DNA of 5,629 nt from an uncultured Oscillospiraceae bacterium (GTDB lineage: Bacteria; Bacillota; Clostridia; UBA1381): contig CAMNAT010000162.1 of NCBI GenBank assembly GCA_946531785.1, positions 1-5,629 of the forward strand, read 5' to 3'. Below the pieces are notes generated by a model, which was not told the DNA's origin, did not search any database, and saw nothing but the letters and a program-made list of their open reading frames with translations. A program made the translations under genes and the position numbers. Shown piece after piece: positions 1 to 5,443 of this stretch. Position 1 is the first letter of the stretch. Every line of letters begins with the position of its first letter.

Positions 1-396
1 CTGCTTTGCCGAGCCGAGAGTTTTTCTCTCACTGGTGGAAAGCCCCTTCCGCTTCTCGCGGCACATCAGCTCTTTAAGTACGCCGGTTACCTGATACAGA
101 TCACCGGATTTGAGCTTCAGGATATTCTCTCTCTGGCGCTTGTTCCAGTTGATATCGTTGCCTACCTCGCTGTTATGAAAATACTCCAGAACCTTTTTTG
201 CCTCGTCCTTTGTAATGACGGAGCGGATGCCGATCTTTTCACATCCGTCAACGGGTATATCTGAGATCATATTTCCGACAGCAAAACAAACGACATAGTA
301 ATCACGCTTGACGCCGCCAAGCTCAATATTTTTCATATCCTTGATAATTCCCGCACCGTGCATCGGATGCACGACCTTATCACCGATACTGTACAT
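1..396 (-). CDS. CarD family transcriptional regulator (3' end cut by window edge)
   Basis: The 132 visible codons begin MYSIGDKVVHPMHGAGII, the typical opening of the CarD/CdnL/TRCF RNA polymerase-interacting domain (about residues 1-65, a Tudor-like fold that binds the beta subunit). A basic helical part follows, including NWNKRQRENILKLKSGDLYQ and REKRKGLSTSERKTL, as in the C-terminal DNA-contacting region of the family. Members are usually about 160 aa, so roughly 30 residues are probably missing beyond position 1. Known members bind polymerase at promoters and stabilise the open complex, affecting rRNA and housekeeping transcription. The ATG at 394-396 is chosen because AGGAGC lies 7 nt upstream (404-409) and a promoter lies just beyond. 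The gene has its own promoter and sits behind the terminator of the preceding peptidase gene, so it is not expected to be co-transcribed with it. The family call is firm; the exact regulon is unknown. Confidence 0.92.
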   Translation of the reverse strand, partial: MYSIGDKVVHPMHGAGIIKDMKNIELGGVKRDYYVVCFAVGNMISDIPVDGCEKIGIRSVITKDEAKKVLEYFHNSEVGNDINWNKRQRENILKLKSGDLYQVTGVLKELMCREKRKGLSTSERKTLGSAKQ

Positions 397-443
397 GTCT
401 TCTGCTCCTGTTCTATAAATTGACGCTATTACCCTATGTATAT

Positions 444-472
444 ATTATAACACAACCCCGCCAAAAAGTCAA
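444..472 (-). promoter_or_regulatory. Sigma-A promoter of the CarD-family gene
   Basis: On the minus strand, TTGACT (467-472) and TATAAT (444-449) are separated by exactly 17 bp: five of six and six of six matches to consensus. The start codon is 47 nt downstream of the -10 box and an AGGAGC ribosome site lies between. DNA upstream of the -35 box is very A/T-rich (about 473-545) and could serve as an UP element. Confidence 0.8.
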
Positions 473-479
473 ACAAAAT

Positions 480-508
480 ATTTTATCATAAGTTGTACAG
501 AAAATCAA
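480..508 (-). promoter_or_regulatory. Possible second, upstream promoter for the CarD-family gene
   Basis: TTGATT (503-508) and TAAAAT (480-485) are 17 bp apart on the minus strand, placed directly behind the main promoter. The match is only moderate (four of six and five of six), and the surrounding DNA is AT-rich enough to produce such boxes by chance. Confidence 0.3.
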
Positions 509-544
509 TAAAAAAATTATGGAAAATTAAAAAATTTTTCATAA

Positions 545-581
545 AAAATGGGGGATGTAAAAAACCCGTTTTTTACATCCC
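545..581 (-). terminator. Rho-independent terminator of the peptidase gene
   Basis: A perfect 13-bp inverted repeat (552-564 paired with 569-581, loop CCCG) starts 8 nt after the peptidase stop codon. In minus-strand RNA the stem is followed by a short C-run and then a U-run (complement of the A's around 543-548). The stem contains A/T tracts on both sides, so weaker termination from the plus strand is also possible. No plus-strand gene is visible here. Confidence 0.85.
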
Positions 582-589
582 GTATGTCA

Positions 590-2977
590 TCATTTTATCT
601 CTAAGGCAGCTGCCAACGGCAGCATAGTGTCAGTAGAAGCCCAGAGCATCAGCTTTGCCTTATGGATACCCCTGACCTCACGGATATTTACATCGTCAAA
701 GCTTATTGTATTCTCGCCTTCTTCAAGACGGGTATTTACAGTACTGATGCCGGCAAGTGTGCCGTCCTCGTTGTATACTGCAAGCATTGCCGTTATATCG
801 ACCGGCATCCGTGCCGCTATGGCCGCGCTCACGCTTCCGGTAAGCGAGCCGTCAGCGTTCAGGTTGAGCCCTGACGCGTCAGCGCCTGTAATTTCAGCGC
901 ATATCCCGTCATAAACAACAATGTTGCAGCAAGCTGTGACATCGTCCGATCCCACGACTGCCTTTATGGTTGCAGCTCCGGGGCTGATCGCGCGTATCGT
1001 GCCGTTTTTATCCACTGTCGCGACATTGTCATCGCTGCTTGTCCATTTTACAGGCTCATTTATCGCGCTTAATGGAAATATATTCTTGCCAAGTGTGTGA
1101 GACATATCCGGGAACATAGTAAGCGAGTCGTGGCTCAGCGTTATTCGCTCGGGCTCGATCCCCGTATTCCCGCCGGATCTTGCAAGACGGAGCATGTAGC
1201 TTTCAAGAGACGAGCACATAGTGTGCGCCCAGCAGGTGTTCCATTGTCCCTGACTCCTTACAGGTGTAAGCAGACTCAATGCTCTGAGATCGAATTTTGA
1301 CGGAAAGACACGATCGTCCGGCTCCGGTGTATCATCAGACAGATCCGGCTTGATACCCGGCGAGACCGTTCCGTCATTCGGGTCGATATCATCAGATGAT
1401 ATTGTTAACATGTCATAGCTTCTTCCGGAATTATCTATTGCCTGATATGTACCGTTGCCGGACTGATCTGTATGGGTAAACGCCTTTATACATAGGTTTG
1501 CGCCGGGCAAATCACGAGTAATGTCATCCCAGTATTTGCCGTTATAGCTCACATAGCTTTCATCGACGCCGGCATTTGCATTTGAAGTGCCTTCCCATGG
1601 ATCCTCAAAGTATATGGCAAAGGAATTATCGTTCGAATAGAACTTAACAACTACCGCGAACCTTGTACCTTTAGCGAGCTTTACCGGCTGCTCGAATTCT
1701 ACTGTGTGGTAGCCGATACTGTTTATTTCGCCCGTTGCAACGGGTGTTGATAATTCCGAAAACGAATCCTTATTCTTGTAGTCCGGTATGACATATATCT
1801 CATACGGAGTTTTTTTGTTGTATGTGTAAAATGATACGGCTTTCAGATCCTCGTCCGTGTCAAGAGTATCGCCCTGCTTTGGAAAAACATTTGACATATA
1901 TACAAAGTCAAGGTCAGGGTACTCCAGAAAACCTGTCGGACCGAACGGATCATAATTATATATCTTATTATATCTCGTGTTGTCCGATACTCCTGTCACT
2001 ACGGCGTTATAGTCAAATCTGCCAAGGCGCTGATCGTAGTAGGAAACATAGAAGTAGCCGTTATCGCCAAACCAGGTGCCCCAGCTGTTTTTGCAGATGA
2101 ACGCGCCGTCGCCCGGAGGCGTGTCCTTGAATGCCGACCTCGGATAGTTATCATCCCATCCAACGATAGAGACGGCATGACCGGGATATTTTCCGGGATC
2201 ATTCCTGTAATCATCAGGATCGATATAATCATCGTAATAATAGTTTCGGTAGTCGTGGGTAAAGTGCTCATACTCGTTATTCATGAGAGAATATACAGAT
2301 CCGTATTTTGAGACAGCATCCTTTATCTCGTTATTATCAAGCGGGTCCTTTTTTGGCGGGAGCCATGCTATATCCTGGACATGCAGCTCCGAATCAGCTT
2401 CCTTGTAAAGACTTGTCTGATACTGCTTTGTCGGATCTTCATGGAATTCGGGATACGGGTCAACCTCCTCCCGGATCGGTCCGTCCCAGCGCGCGAAATA
2501 TGCGGTTGCGATCAGATAGTTCCCGCCGCCTATGGTAGCGTCCCAGTCAAAGCCGAGCCCGTCTTTTGCAAAGCTGCTGACATTGGTCGCCATGTTCCAC
2601 TCTGAGAAGTTGTATTCGATAGCTTCGTTTTCAACATCGACGATGCAATCCGCCTTGATCTTACCTGAATATGCGGAGGCGGTTATTATCGTCTCGCCGC
2701 CTGAAACAGCCGTCACCAGTCCGCTCTTATCCACATCCGCGACCGCCGGATCCGCGCTCGACCATACTATATCCGGTGTGGCAGAGCCCTCCGGCGACAG
2801 AGTTGGAGTGAGCTGATAGCTGCCGCCGGGGGTCAGATCCAGATACCCGGGTGAAAGAGTTATGGCATCAGATGCGCCATCCTCAGCATATGAAGAAAAC
2901 ACGAGCGCAGACGCTGCCGATATTGCAATAATGGCAGAGACTGTCCCGCTTAAAAATCTGTTGAACGTATTTCTCAT
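590..2977 (-). CDS. Secreted papain-like (C1) cysteine peptidase with permuted catalytic domain, lectin-like domain and two BIG2 Ig-like domains
   Basis: A 795-aa exported protein. Residues 1-31 form a Sec signal peptide with likely cleavage after SSYA. Residues 38-118 are a BIG2-type Ig-like domain (VWSSADPAVADVDKSGLVTA). Residues 120-325 are the later part of a C1 peptidase: NFSEWNMA, the catalytic His267 in GHAVSIVGWDD, and Asn297 in CKNSWG. Residues 330-500 resemble the lectin-like domain that normally follows such peptidases, ending NLCIKAF. An acidic Pro/Asp/Ser linker (501-556) leads into FPSKFDLR, oxyanion-hole Gln576 and nucleophile Cys582 (SQGQWNTCWA), which normally open the catalytic domain. 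A second BIG2 domain (611-690) and a C-terminal beta-rich domain (691-795, KLMLWASTDTMLPL) follow. All four catalytic residues are present, but the Cys segment comes after the His/Asn segment. AGGAGC at 2986-2991, 8 nt before the ATG, supports the start. The gene has its own promoter and terminator. The family assignment is firm; activity and substrate are inferred to be extracellular protein or glycoprotein. Confidence 0.9.
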   Translation of the reverse strand: MRNTFNRFLSGTVSAIIAISAASALVFSSYAEDGASDAITLSPGYLDLTPGGSYQLTPTLSPEGSATPDIVWSSADPAVADVDKSGLVTAVSGGETIITASAYSGKIKADCIVDVENEAIEYNFSEWNMATNVSSFAKDGLGFDWDATIGGGNYLIATAYFARWDGPIREEVDPYPEFHEDPTKQYQTSLYKEADSELHVQDIAWLPPKKDPLDNNEIKDAVSKYGSVYSLMNNEYEHFTHDYRNYYYDDYIDPDDYRNDPGKYPGHAVSIVGWDDNYPRSAFKDTPPGDGAFICKNSWGTWFGDNGYFYVSYYDQRLGRFDYNAVVTGVSDNTRYNKIYNYDPFGPTGFLEYPDLDFVYMSNVFPKQGDTLDTDEDLKAVSFYTYNKKTPYEIYVIPDYKNKDSFSELSTPVATGEINSIGYHTVEFEQPVKLAKGTRFAVVVKFYSNDNSFAIYFEDPWEGTSNANAGVDESYVSYNGKYWDDITRDLPGANLCIKAFTHTDQSGNGTYQAIDNSGRSYDMLTISSDDIDPNDGTVSPGIKPDLSDDTPEPDDRVFPSKFDLRALSLLTPVRSQGQWNTCWAHTMCSSLESYMLRLARSGGNTGIEPERITLSHDSLTMFPDMSHTLGKNIFPLSAINEPVKWTSSDDNVATVDKNGTIRAISPGAATIKAVVGSDDVTACCNIVVYDGICAEITGADASGLNLNADGSLTGSVSAAIAARMPVDITAMLAVYNEDGTLAGISTVNTRLEEGENTISFDDVNIREVRGIHKAKLMLWASTDTMLPLAAALEIK
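1148..1309 (-). other. Displaced catalytic-Cys segment of the C1 peptidase
   Basis: This stretch encodes residues 557-610 of the peptidase: FPSKFDLR, the oxyanion Gln576 and the nucleophile Cys582 (codon 1232-1234), then the SSLESYML helix. In ordinary C1 peptidases of this type the helix runs straight into the DLSEWHLA-like segment. Here that segment (NFSEWNMA) lies about 490 residues earlier in the protein. The segment is flanked by similar short motifs, EPDDR before and EPER after. Confidence 0.8.
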
Positions 2978-3032
2978 TATGCATAGCTCCTGTTCATCCG
3001 GGTTTACCGTTTCTTTTATGTCGCATAATATA

Positions 3033-3061
3033 ATTGTACCATGAAAATTGCGATTTGTCTA
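3033..3061 (-). promoter_or_regulatory. Sigma-A promoter of the peptidase gene
   Basis: TAGACA (3056-3061) and TACAAT (3033-3038) lie exactly 17 bp apart on the minus strand, five of six matches each. They would give a leader of about 50 nt to the ATG at 2977, containing the AGGAGC ribosome site (2986-2991). A second AT-rich box just downstream (TATATTAT) could shift the exact start. Confidence 0.7.
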
Positions 3062-3074
3062 TATCTGATAATCA

Positions 3075-3088
3075 AAAATGCGCATTTT
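3075..3088. promoter_or_regulatory. Perfect 14-bp palindrome upstream of the peptidase promoter
   Basis: AAAATGCGCATTTT is fully self-complementary and sits 13 bp upstream of the -35 box, centred near -55 relative to the expected transcription start. That position would suit a dimeric activator. No regulator can be named from the sequence. Confidence 0.4.
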
Positions 3089-3115
3089 ACAGCTCCAATA
3101 CCTGTGAATTATAAT

Positions 3116-3146
3116 ATATCCCCTTGCCTTTACGACAAGGGGATAT
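3116..3146 (-). terminator. Hairpin after the 66-codon gene; terminator lacking a good U-run
   Basis: An 11-bp perfect inverted repeat (3116-3126 with 3136-3146, 9-nt loop) begins 4 nt after the stop of the 66-codon gene. It corresponds in place and in its CAAGGGGATAT arm to the terminator after the paralogous cassette. In minus-strand RNA it is followed by an A/U mixture rather than a U-run, so it may terminate poorly. On the plus strand a GTTTTTA tract follows, so it could act better in that direction, though no plus-strand gene is seen. Confidence 0.6.
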
Positions 3147-3150
3147 GTTT

Positions 3151-3351
3151 TTATTTGCCTAAGTCTACAACGAAGGTGTGCGCTACAGCTACCTTCGGCA
3201 TGTCGCTCATTATGTCAACCGAGCCGCTCTTTTCATCAAATATTGACTTTGCTGTATTAACCGCCGAGGTTTTCCCCAGCTCGCTCAGAGTTACGATGCT
3301 TTCGCTGTCGAATAAGGAAACAGCCATCTCCGGTGCTATATACTTTTTCAT
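3151..3351 (-). CDS. Small conserved protein of unknown function, 66 aa (cassette copy 1)
   Basis: I do not recognise a named family. The protein begins MKKYIAPEMAVSLFDSE, has a polar middle, and ends HTFVVDLGK. It has no signal peptide, transmembrane segment or cysteine, so it is probably cytoplasmic unless exported by an unknown route. It starts 14 nt after the stop of the Ig-repeat surface protein. Its AGGAGG site (3361-3366) overlaps that stop codon and lies 9 nt before the ATG, which suggests translational coupling. A paralogue of 55 aa lies at 5261-5428 in the same arrangement. Between the two, the first 17 residues are identical while five of the 17 codons differ, all silently. The middle differs by frame-preserving insertions or deletions and the TFxVDL end is conserved. 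That pattern supports a real, selected protein. A role linked to the surface protein, or a peptide precursor with a fixed leader, are possibilities only. Confidence 0.8.
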   Translation of the reverse strand: MKKYIAPEMAVSLFDSESIVTLSELGKTSAVNTAKSIFDEKSGSVDIMSDMPKVAVAHTFVVDLGK

Positions 3352-3360
3352 TTACCCTTA

Positions 3361-3366
3361 CCTCCT
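3361..3366 (-). promoter_or_regulatory. Shine-Dalgarno site overlapping the upstream stop codon
   Basis: A full AGGAGG whose first A is the last base of the surface protein's TGA, 9 nt before the ATG of the 66-codon gene. It fixes that start and suggests coupled translation of the two genes. The paralogous cassette has the same arrangement at 5438-5443. Confidence 0.85.
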
Positions 3367-5036
3367 CAATCTATCGGCGTTGTATCCAGTGTTGCCGGAA
3401 CATCTATGCTGTTCACTACTGCTGTCATAGATTTTACCTTATCAGCTGCGGCTTTCACTACTACACCGAAATTTATCGGACCGCCGGAAATAGCTGTATT
3501 GCTATCCCATGCGCCATCTGAGCCTATATCATTCACCTTAACATCCACGCTTGTGATAGCTGTGCTGCCGGGTGTTACGGTAACAGTCCATGCGGACGCT
3601 TCGCCATCATACTCGTCTCCGACGATGTTATTTACATTCTTGTATGTAGCTTCTGCATCCTTAGCCCCGATCGTTACGGTGACGCTTTTTACGGCTGTAT
3701 CGTTGTGATCTGCATCGCCGGCTATCTTATAGTAAACAGTATAAGTATCTACTGCCGTAGCTGTCGGGATATCTGTTGACCAGTTGCTGTTATCAAGACT
3801 GTACTGAATTTCACCGCCGTTAGCTGTACCTGCGGTAACAAGCGCCTGAGCCTCGCCAGTCCATGTAAGGGACTGAGCCGCAGGCGCGGTTGTGAAGGAA
3901 GCATCAGCCTTGCTGATCGTTACCTTGACGCTGCTCTCATCAACATCGTTGTGATTTGCATCGCCGACTACCTTATAGTAAACTGTATAACTGCCTACGG
4001 CTGTCGCTGTCGGAACTGCCGTTGAATAGCTGCCGTCACCAAGCTTGTACTGAACTGTGCCGAATTTAGCTGTTCCCGCTGTGACAAGCGCCTGAGCCTC
4101 GCCCGTCCATGTAAGGGACTGAGCAACAGGCGCGGTTGTGAAGGAAGCATCAGCCTTGCTGATCGTTACACTGACGCTGTTCTCAGCTATATCGTTGTGA
4201 TTTGCATCGCCGACTACCTTATAGGAAACCGTATAACTTCCTACTGATGTAGCTGTCGGAACTGCTGTTGACCACTCGCCGTCATCAAGCTTATACTGAA
4301 CAGTGCCGCCAGTAGCTGCGCCTGCACTGACAAGCGCCTGAGCCTCGCCTGTATATGTAAGTTCCTTAGTCGCAGGCTCTGTTGTGTAAGAAGAATTTGC
4401 CTTGTTGATCTTTACTGTGACACTTGCTGGATCTAAATCGTTGTACTTATTATTTTTATTACCCGCTATTTTGTAGTAAACGATATAGGTACCTGCATCA
4501 GTCGCTGAAGGAAGAGGGGTAGCTGACATATTGTTTTTATTAAGACCGTACTGAACAGTGCCTGTGCCGCTTGCAGCTGTTCCTTTGCTGATGAGAGTCT
4601 GAGAGTTGCCATTGTATGTAAGACTATTTATAGCAGTTGGTCTTTTGCTGTAAGAAGGATCCCTTGGGATCATTGTAAACTTATAATCTGTACGGGTAAG
4701 AGGCCAACTGAAATCCTTACTCTCTTTTTTCGATACAGTCCAATACACATATCTGTCCTTTTTATATACCAGTTCTTTTTTTCCATCCTCCGTTTTGTAG
4801 TTATGGTACAGCAGGCTTCCATTTTCGTTATTATAGGTCAGCTCAAGGAGCGACTTATATATCCCTGCCGTTGTTCCGCCATCCTGTTTAATGTAATCAA
4901 GACCGCCCACCAATGTTGTCTTTTCTTGCAACGTGCTTGCAGGATAAATCGTAGCGCTTGCGGTTATGCCGAATGAAACAAATGTTGCCAATGCCATCGA
5001 CATTGCAGCAACGCCGCCTATGATCTTTACTTTCAT
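3366..5036 (-). CDS. Secreted surface protein with four tandem Ig-like repeats (cassette copy 1)
   Basis: A 556-aa protein starting MKVKIIGGVAAMSMALATFV, a Sec signal peptide probably cleaved near ITASA (about residue 28). Residues 30-125 are an unrecognised N-terminal domain rich in Tyr and Lys. Residues 128-214, 215-296, 297-378 and 379-460 are four Ig-like repeats of the type common in gut Firmicutes surface proteins, with hallmarks LTYTGEAQALV, GGTVQYKL, VPTATAVGSYTVYYKVVGDA and SVTVTISKAD. Residues 461-556 are a separate C-terminal domain shared with the partial gene at 5443. No LPXTG, SLH, dockerin or C-terminal membrane segment is visible, so the means of attachment is unknown. The ATG at 5034-5036 is preferred over an in-frame upstream ATG (5121-5123) because the longer form would place 29 residues before the signal peptide and run through the promoter. 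A GGGAG-type site (5049-5055) precedes the chosen ATG. Probable role is adhesion or scaffolding at the cell surface, inferred only from the repeats. Confidence 0.85.
   Translation of the reverse strand: MKVKIIGGVAAMSMALATFVSFGITASATIYPASTLQEKTTLVGGLDYIKQDGGTTAGIYKSLLELTYNNENGSLLYHNYKTEDGKKELVYKKDRYVYWTVSKKESKDFSWPLTRTDYKFTMIPRDPSYSKRPTAINSLTYNGNSQTLISKGTAASGTGTVQYGLNKNNMSATPLPSATDAGTYIVYYKIAGNKNNKYNDLDPASVTVKINKANSSYTTEPATKELTYTGEAQALVSAGAATGGTVQYKLDDGEWSTAVPTATSVGSYTVSYKVVGDANHNDIAENSVSVTISKADASFTTAPVAQSLTWTGEAQALVTAGTAKFGTVQYKLGDGSYSTAVPTATAVGSYTVYYKVVGDANHNDVDESSVKVTISKADASFTTAPAAQSLTWTGEAQALVTAGTANGGEIQYSLDNSNWSTDIPTATAVDTYTVYYKIAGDADHNDTAVKSVTVTIGAKDAEATYKNVNNIVGDEYDGEASAWTVTVTPGSTAITSVDVKVNDIGSDGAWDSNTAISGGPINFGVVVKAAADKVKSMTAVVNSIDVPATLDTTPID
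3657..4655 (-). repeat. Four tandem intragenic repeats coding for Ig-like domains
   Basis: Units lie at 4395-4655 (87 codons, most divergent), 4149-4394, 3903-4148 and 3657-3902 (82 codons, 246 bp each). The last three are close in DNA as well as protein. Around 3840-3935 and 4085-4180 the sequence is nearly identical for about 80 bp with only scattered differences. This suggests recent duplication or gene conversion inside the gene and possible variation in repeat number. Confidence 0.9.
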
Positions 5037-5048
5037 ATATAAATAAAT

Positions 5049-5055
5049 CTCCCTT
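5049..5055 (-). promoter_or_regulatory. Ribosome binding site of the Ig-repeat protein
   Basis: AAGGGAG on the minus strand, 12 nt before the ATG at 5034-5036. The spacing is longer than ideal and the spacer is pure A/T. It supports the shorter start that begins directly with the signal peptide. Confidence 0.65.
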
Positions 5056-5073
5056 TCAAAATTATGCGTGCTA

Positions 5074-5102
5074 ATTATAGCATTATTTTTCTGCCGTGTC
5101 AA
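5074..5102 (-). promoter_or_regulatory. Fully consensus sigma-A promoter of the Ig-repeat protein cassette
   Basis: TTGACA (5097-5102) and TATAAT (5074-5079) on the minus strand are both perfect matches, with an exact 17-bp spacer. The expected transcription start is near 5067, giving a leader of about 30 nt. This would make the cassette potentially among the most strongly transcribed genes here unless repressed. Confidence 0.88.
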
Positions 5103-5230
5103 TGTCCTTCTGGGATTTACCATTATTTGCTGAAAAAAACAATTCTGAGACCAATGAATTTATAAAAAAGCAACAATGACAAAGCGCTTTGTTATGCCCA
5201 TATGTGTTTTCGACTGATATGGAGAAAAAA
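5103..5230. other. Intergenic gap between the two cassettes
   Basis: AT-rich DNA between the terminator of the upstream cassette and the consensus promoter of the next. Apart from the palindrome at 5179-5192 and the A-run that forms the terminator's U-tract (5225-5230), I see no gene, RNA or repeat here. Confidence 0.6.
5179..5192. promoter_or_regulatory. Perfect 14-bp palindrome with a catabolite-operator-like core
   Basis: ACAAAGCGCTTTGT is fully self-complementary. Its core AAAGCGCTTT matches the centre of LacI/CcpA-family operators (typical cre TGAAAGCGCTTTCA), but the outer TG...CA bases are not in register. It lies 76 bp upstream of the -35 box, so if used it would more likely bind an activator or one half of a looped repressor. 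Confidence 0.4.
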
Positions 5231-5252
5231 CCCCTTGCCGTTTGGCAAGGGG
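5225..5252 (-). terminator. Rho-independent terminator of the upstream cassette
   Basis: CCCCTTGCC (5231-5239) pairs with GGCAAGGGG (5244-5252) around a GTTT loop, a 9-bp GC-rich perfect stem. In minus-strand RNA it is followed immediately by six U's (5225-5230). It begins 8 nt after the stop codon of the 55-codon gene. Confidence 0.93.
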
Positions 5253-5260
5253 ATATATAA

Positions 5261-5428
5261 TTAAAATACCAAATCGACAGTGAATGTGCGCTTTACTTCA
5301 CTCATATTATTTAATGTTGACTTTGCCGCATCTATCGCATTGCCTTTTCCCGGCTCGCTCGCAGTTGTTGCAACATTCTCGCTGTCAAATAAGGAAACCG
5401 CCATTTCAGGTGCTATATACTTTTTCAT
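5261..5428 (-). CDS. Small conserved protein of unknown function, 55 aa (cassette copy 2)
   Basis: This gene is short enough to be missed by length cut-offs. It begins MKKYIAPEMAVSLFDSE, exactly as the 66-aa protein at 3151-3351, and ends RTFTVDLVF before TAA. The middle shares only SExGK and AKS-type positions with its paralogue and is 11 residues shorter overall. There is no signal peptide, membrane segment or cysteine. It begins 14 nt after the stop of the partial surface protein, with AGGAGG (5438-5443) 9 nt before the ATG, and is followed by a strong terminator, so it is the last gene of its transcript. Conservation of the N-terminus despite silent codon changes makes it a real gene. The function is unknown. 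Confidence 0.82.
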   Translation of the reverse strand: MKKYIAPEMAVSLFDSENVATTASEPGKGNAIDAAKSTLNNMSEVKRTFTVDLVF

Positions 5429-5437
5429 TTACCGTTA

Positions 5438-5443
5438 CCTCCT
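5438..5443 (-). promoter_or_regulatory. Shine-Dalgarno site of the 55-codon gene
   Basis: A full AGGAGG, 9 nt before the ATG at 5426-5428 and sharing one base with the TGA of the preceding gene. Its position matches the site in the paralogous cassette, which supports this short reading frame being translated. Confidence 0.85.

Larger units (their letters stand above)
3116..3560 (-). repeat. Duplicated cassette end, copy 1 (pairs with 5231-5629)
   Basis: The segment covering the surface protein's C-terminal domain, the 14-nt gap, the small gene and its hairpin matches 5231-5629 in order and spacing. DNA identity is highest from the ribosome site through the first 17 codons of the small gene, with an unbroken 25-bp match over the start codon region. 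Confidence 0.85.

Noticed and set aside
1310..1474. Asp-rich linker of the peptidase as a dockerin or calcium-binding repeat
   Set aside because: There are no paired DxNxDG loops with the dockerin spacing. The stretch is low-complexity Asp/Pro/Ser typical of a flexible linker.
627..2816. Plus-strand open frames opposite the peptidase gene
   Set aside because: They are scattered short frames without ribosome sites or family resemblance, and they mirror a confidently assigned minus-strand gene.
590..2977. Peptidase gene read as two fused or frameshifted fragments of separate genes
   Set aside because: The frame is continuous through all domain junctions, and each catalytic residue occurs exactly once, which fits one rearranged peptidase rather than two partial ones. 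An assembly error remains possible and is listed as a check.
4510..4515. LPSAT-like stretch (PLPSAT) in the Ig-repeat protein as a sortase LPXTG signal
   Set aside because: It lies inside the first Ig-like repeat, does not match LPXTG, and no hydrophobic segment and basic tail follow it.
3657..4655. Regularly spaced repeats as a CRISPR array or satellite DNA
   Set aside because: Units are 246 bp or longer, lie inside an open frame and encode related Ig-like domains with mostly conservative differences.
5037..5123. A 29-residue N-terminal extension of the Ig-repeat protein from an upstream in-frame ATG
   Set aside because: It would put polar residues before a clear signal peptide and its coding DNA contains the consensus promoter (5074-5102), so it would not be in the main transcript. 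The ATG at 5034-5036 has a ribosome site.
3151..5428. Small MKKYIAPEM proteins as lasso-peptide precursors, because YxxP near the start recalls the lasso leader motif YxxPxL
   Set aside because: The usual leader Gly is absent, no core with a Gly start and a correctly placed Asp/Glu is shared by both copies, and no lasso cyclase, protease or recognition-element gene is in the window.
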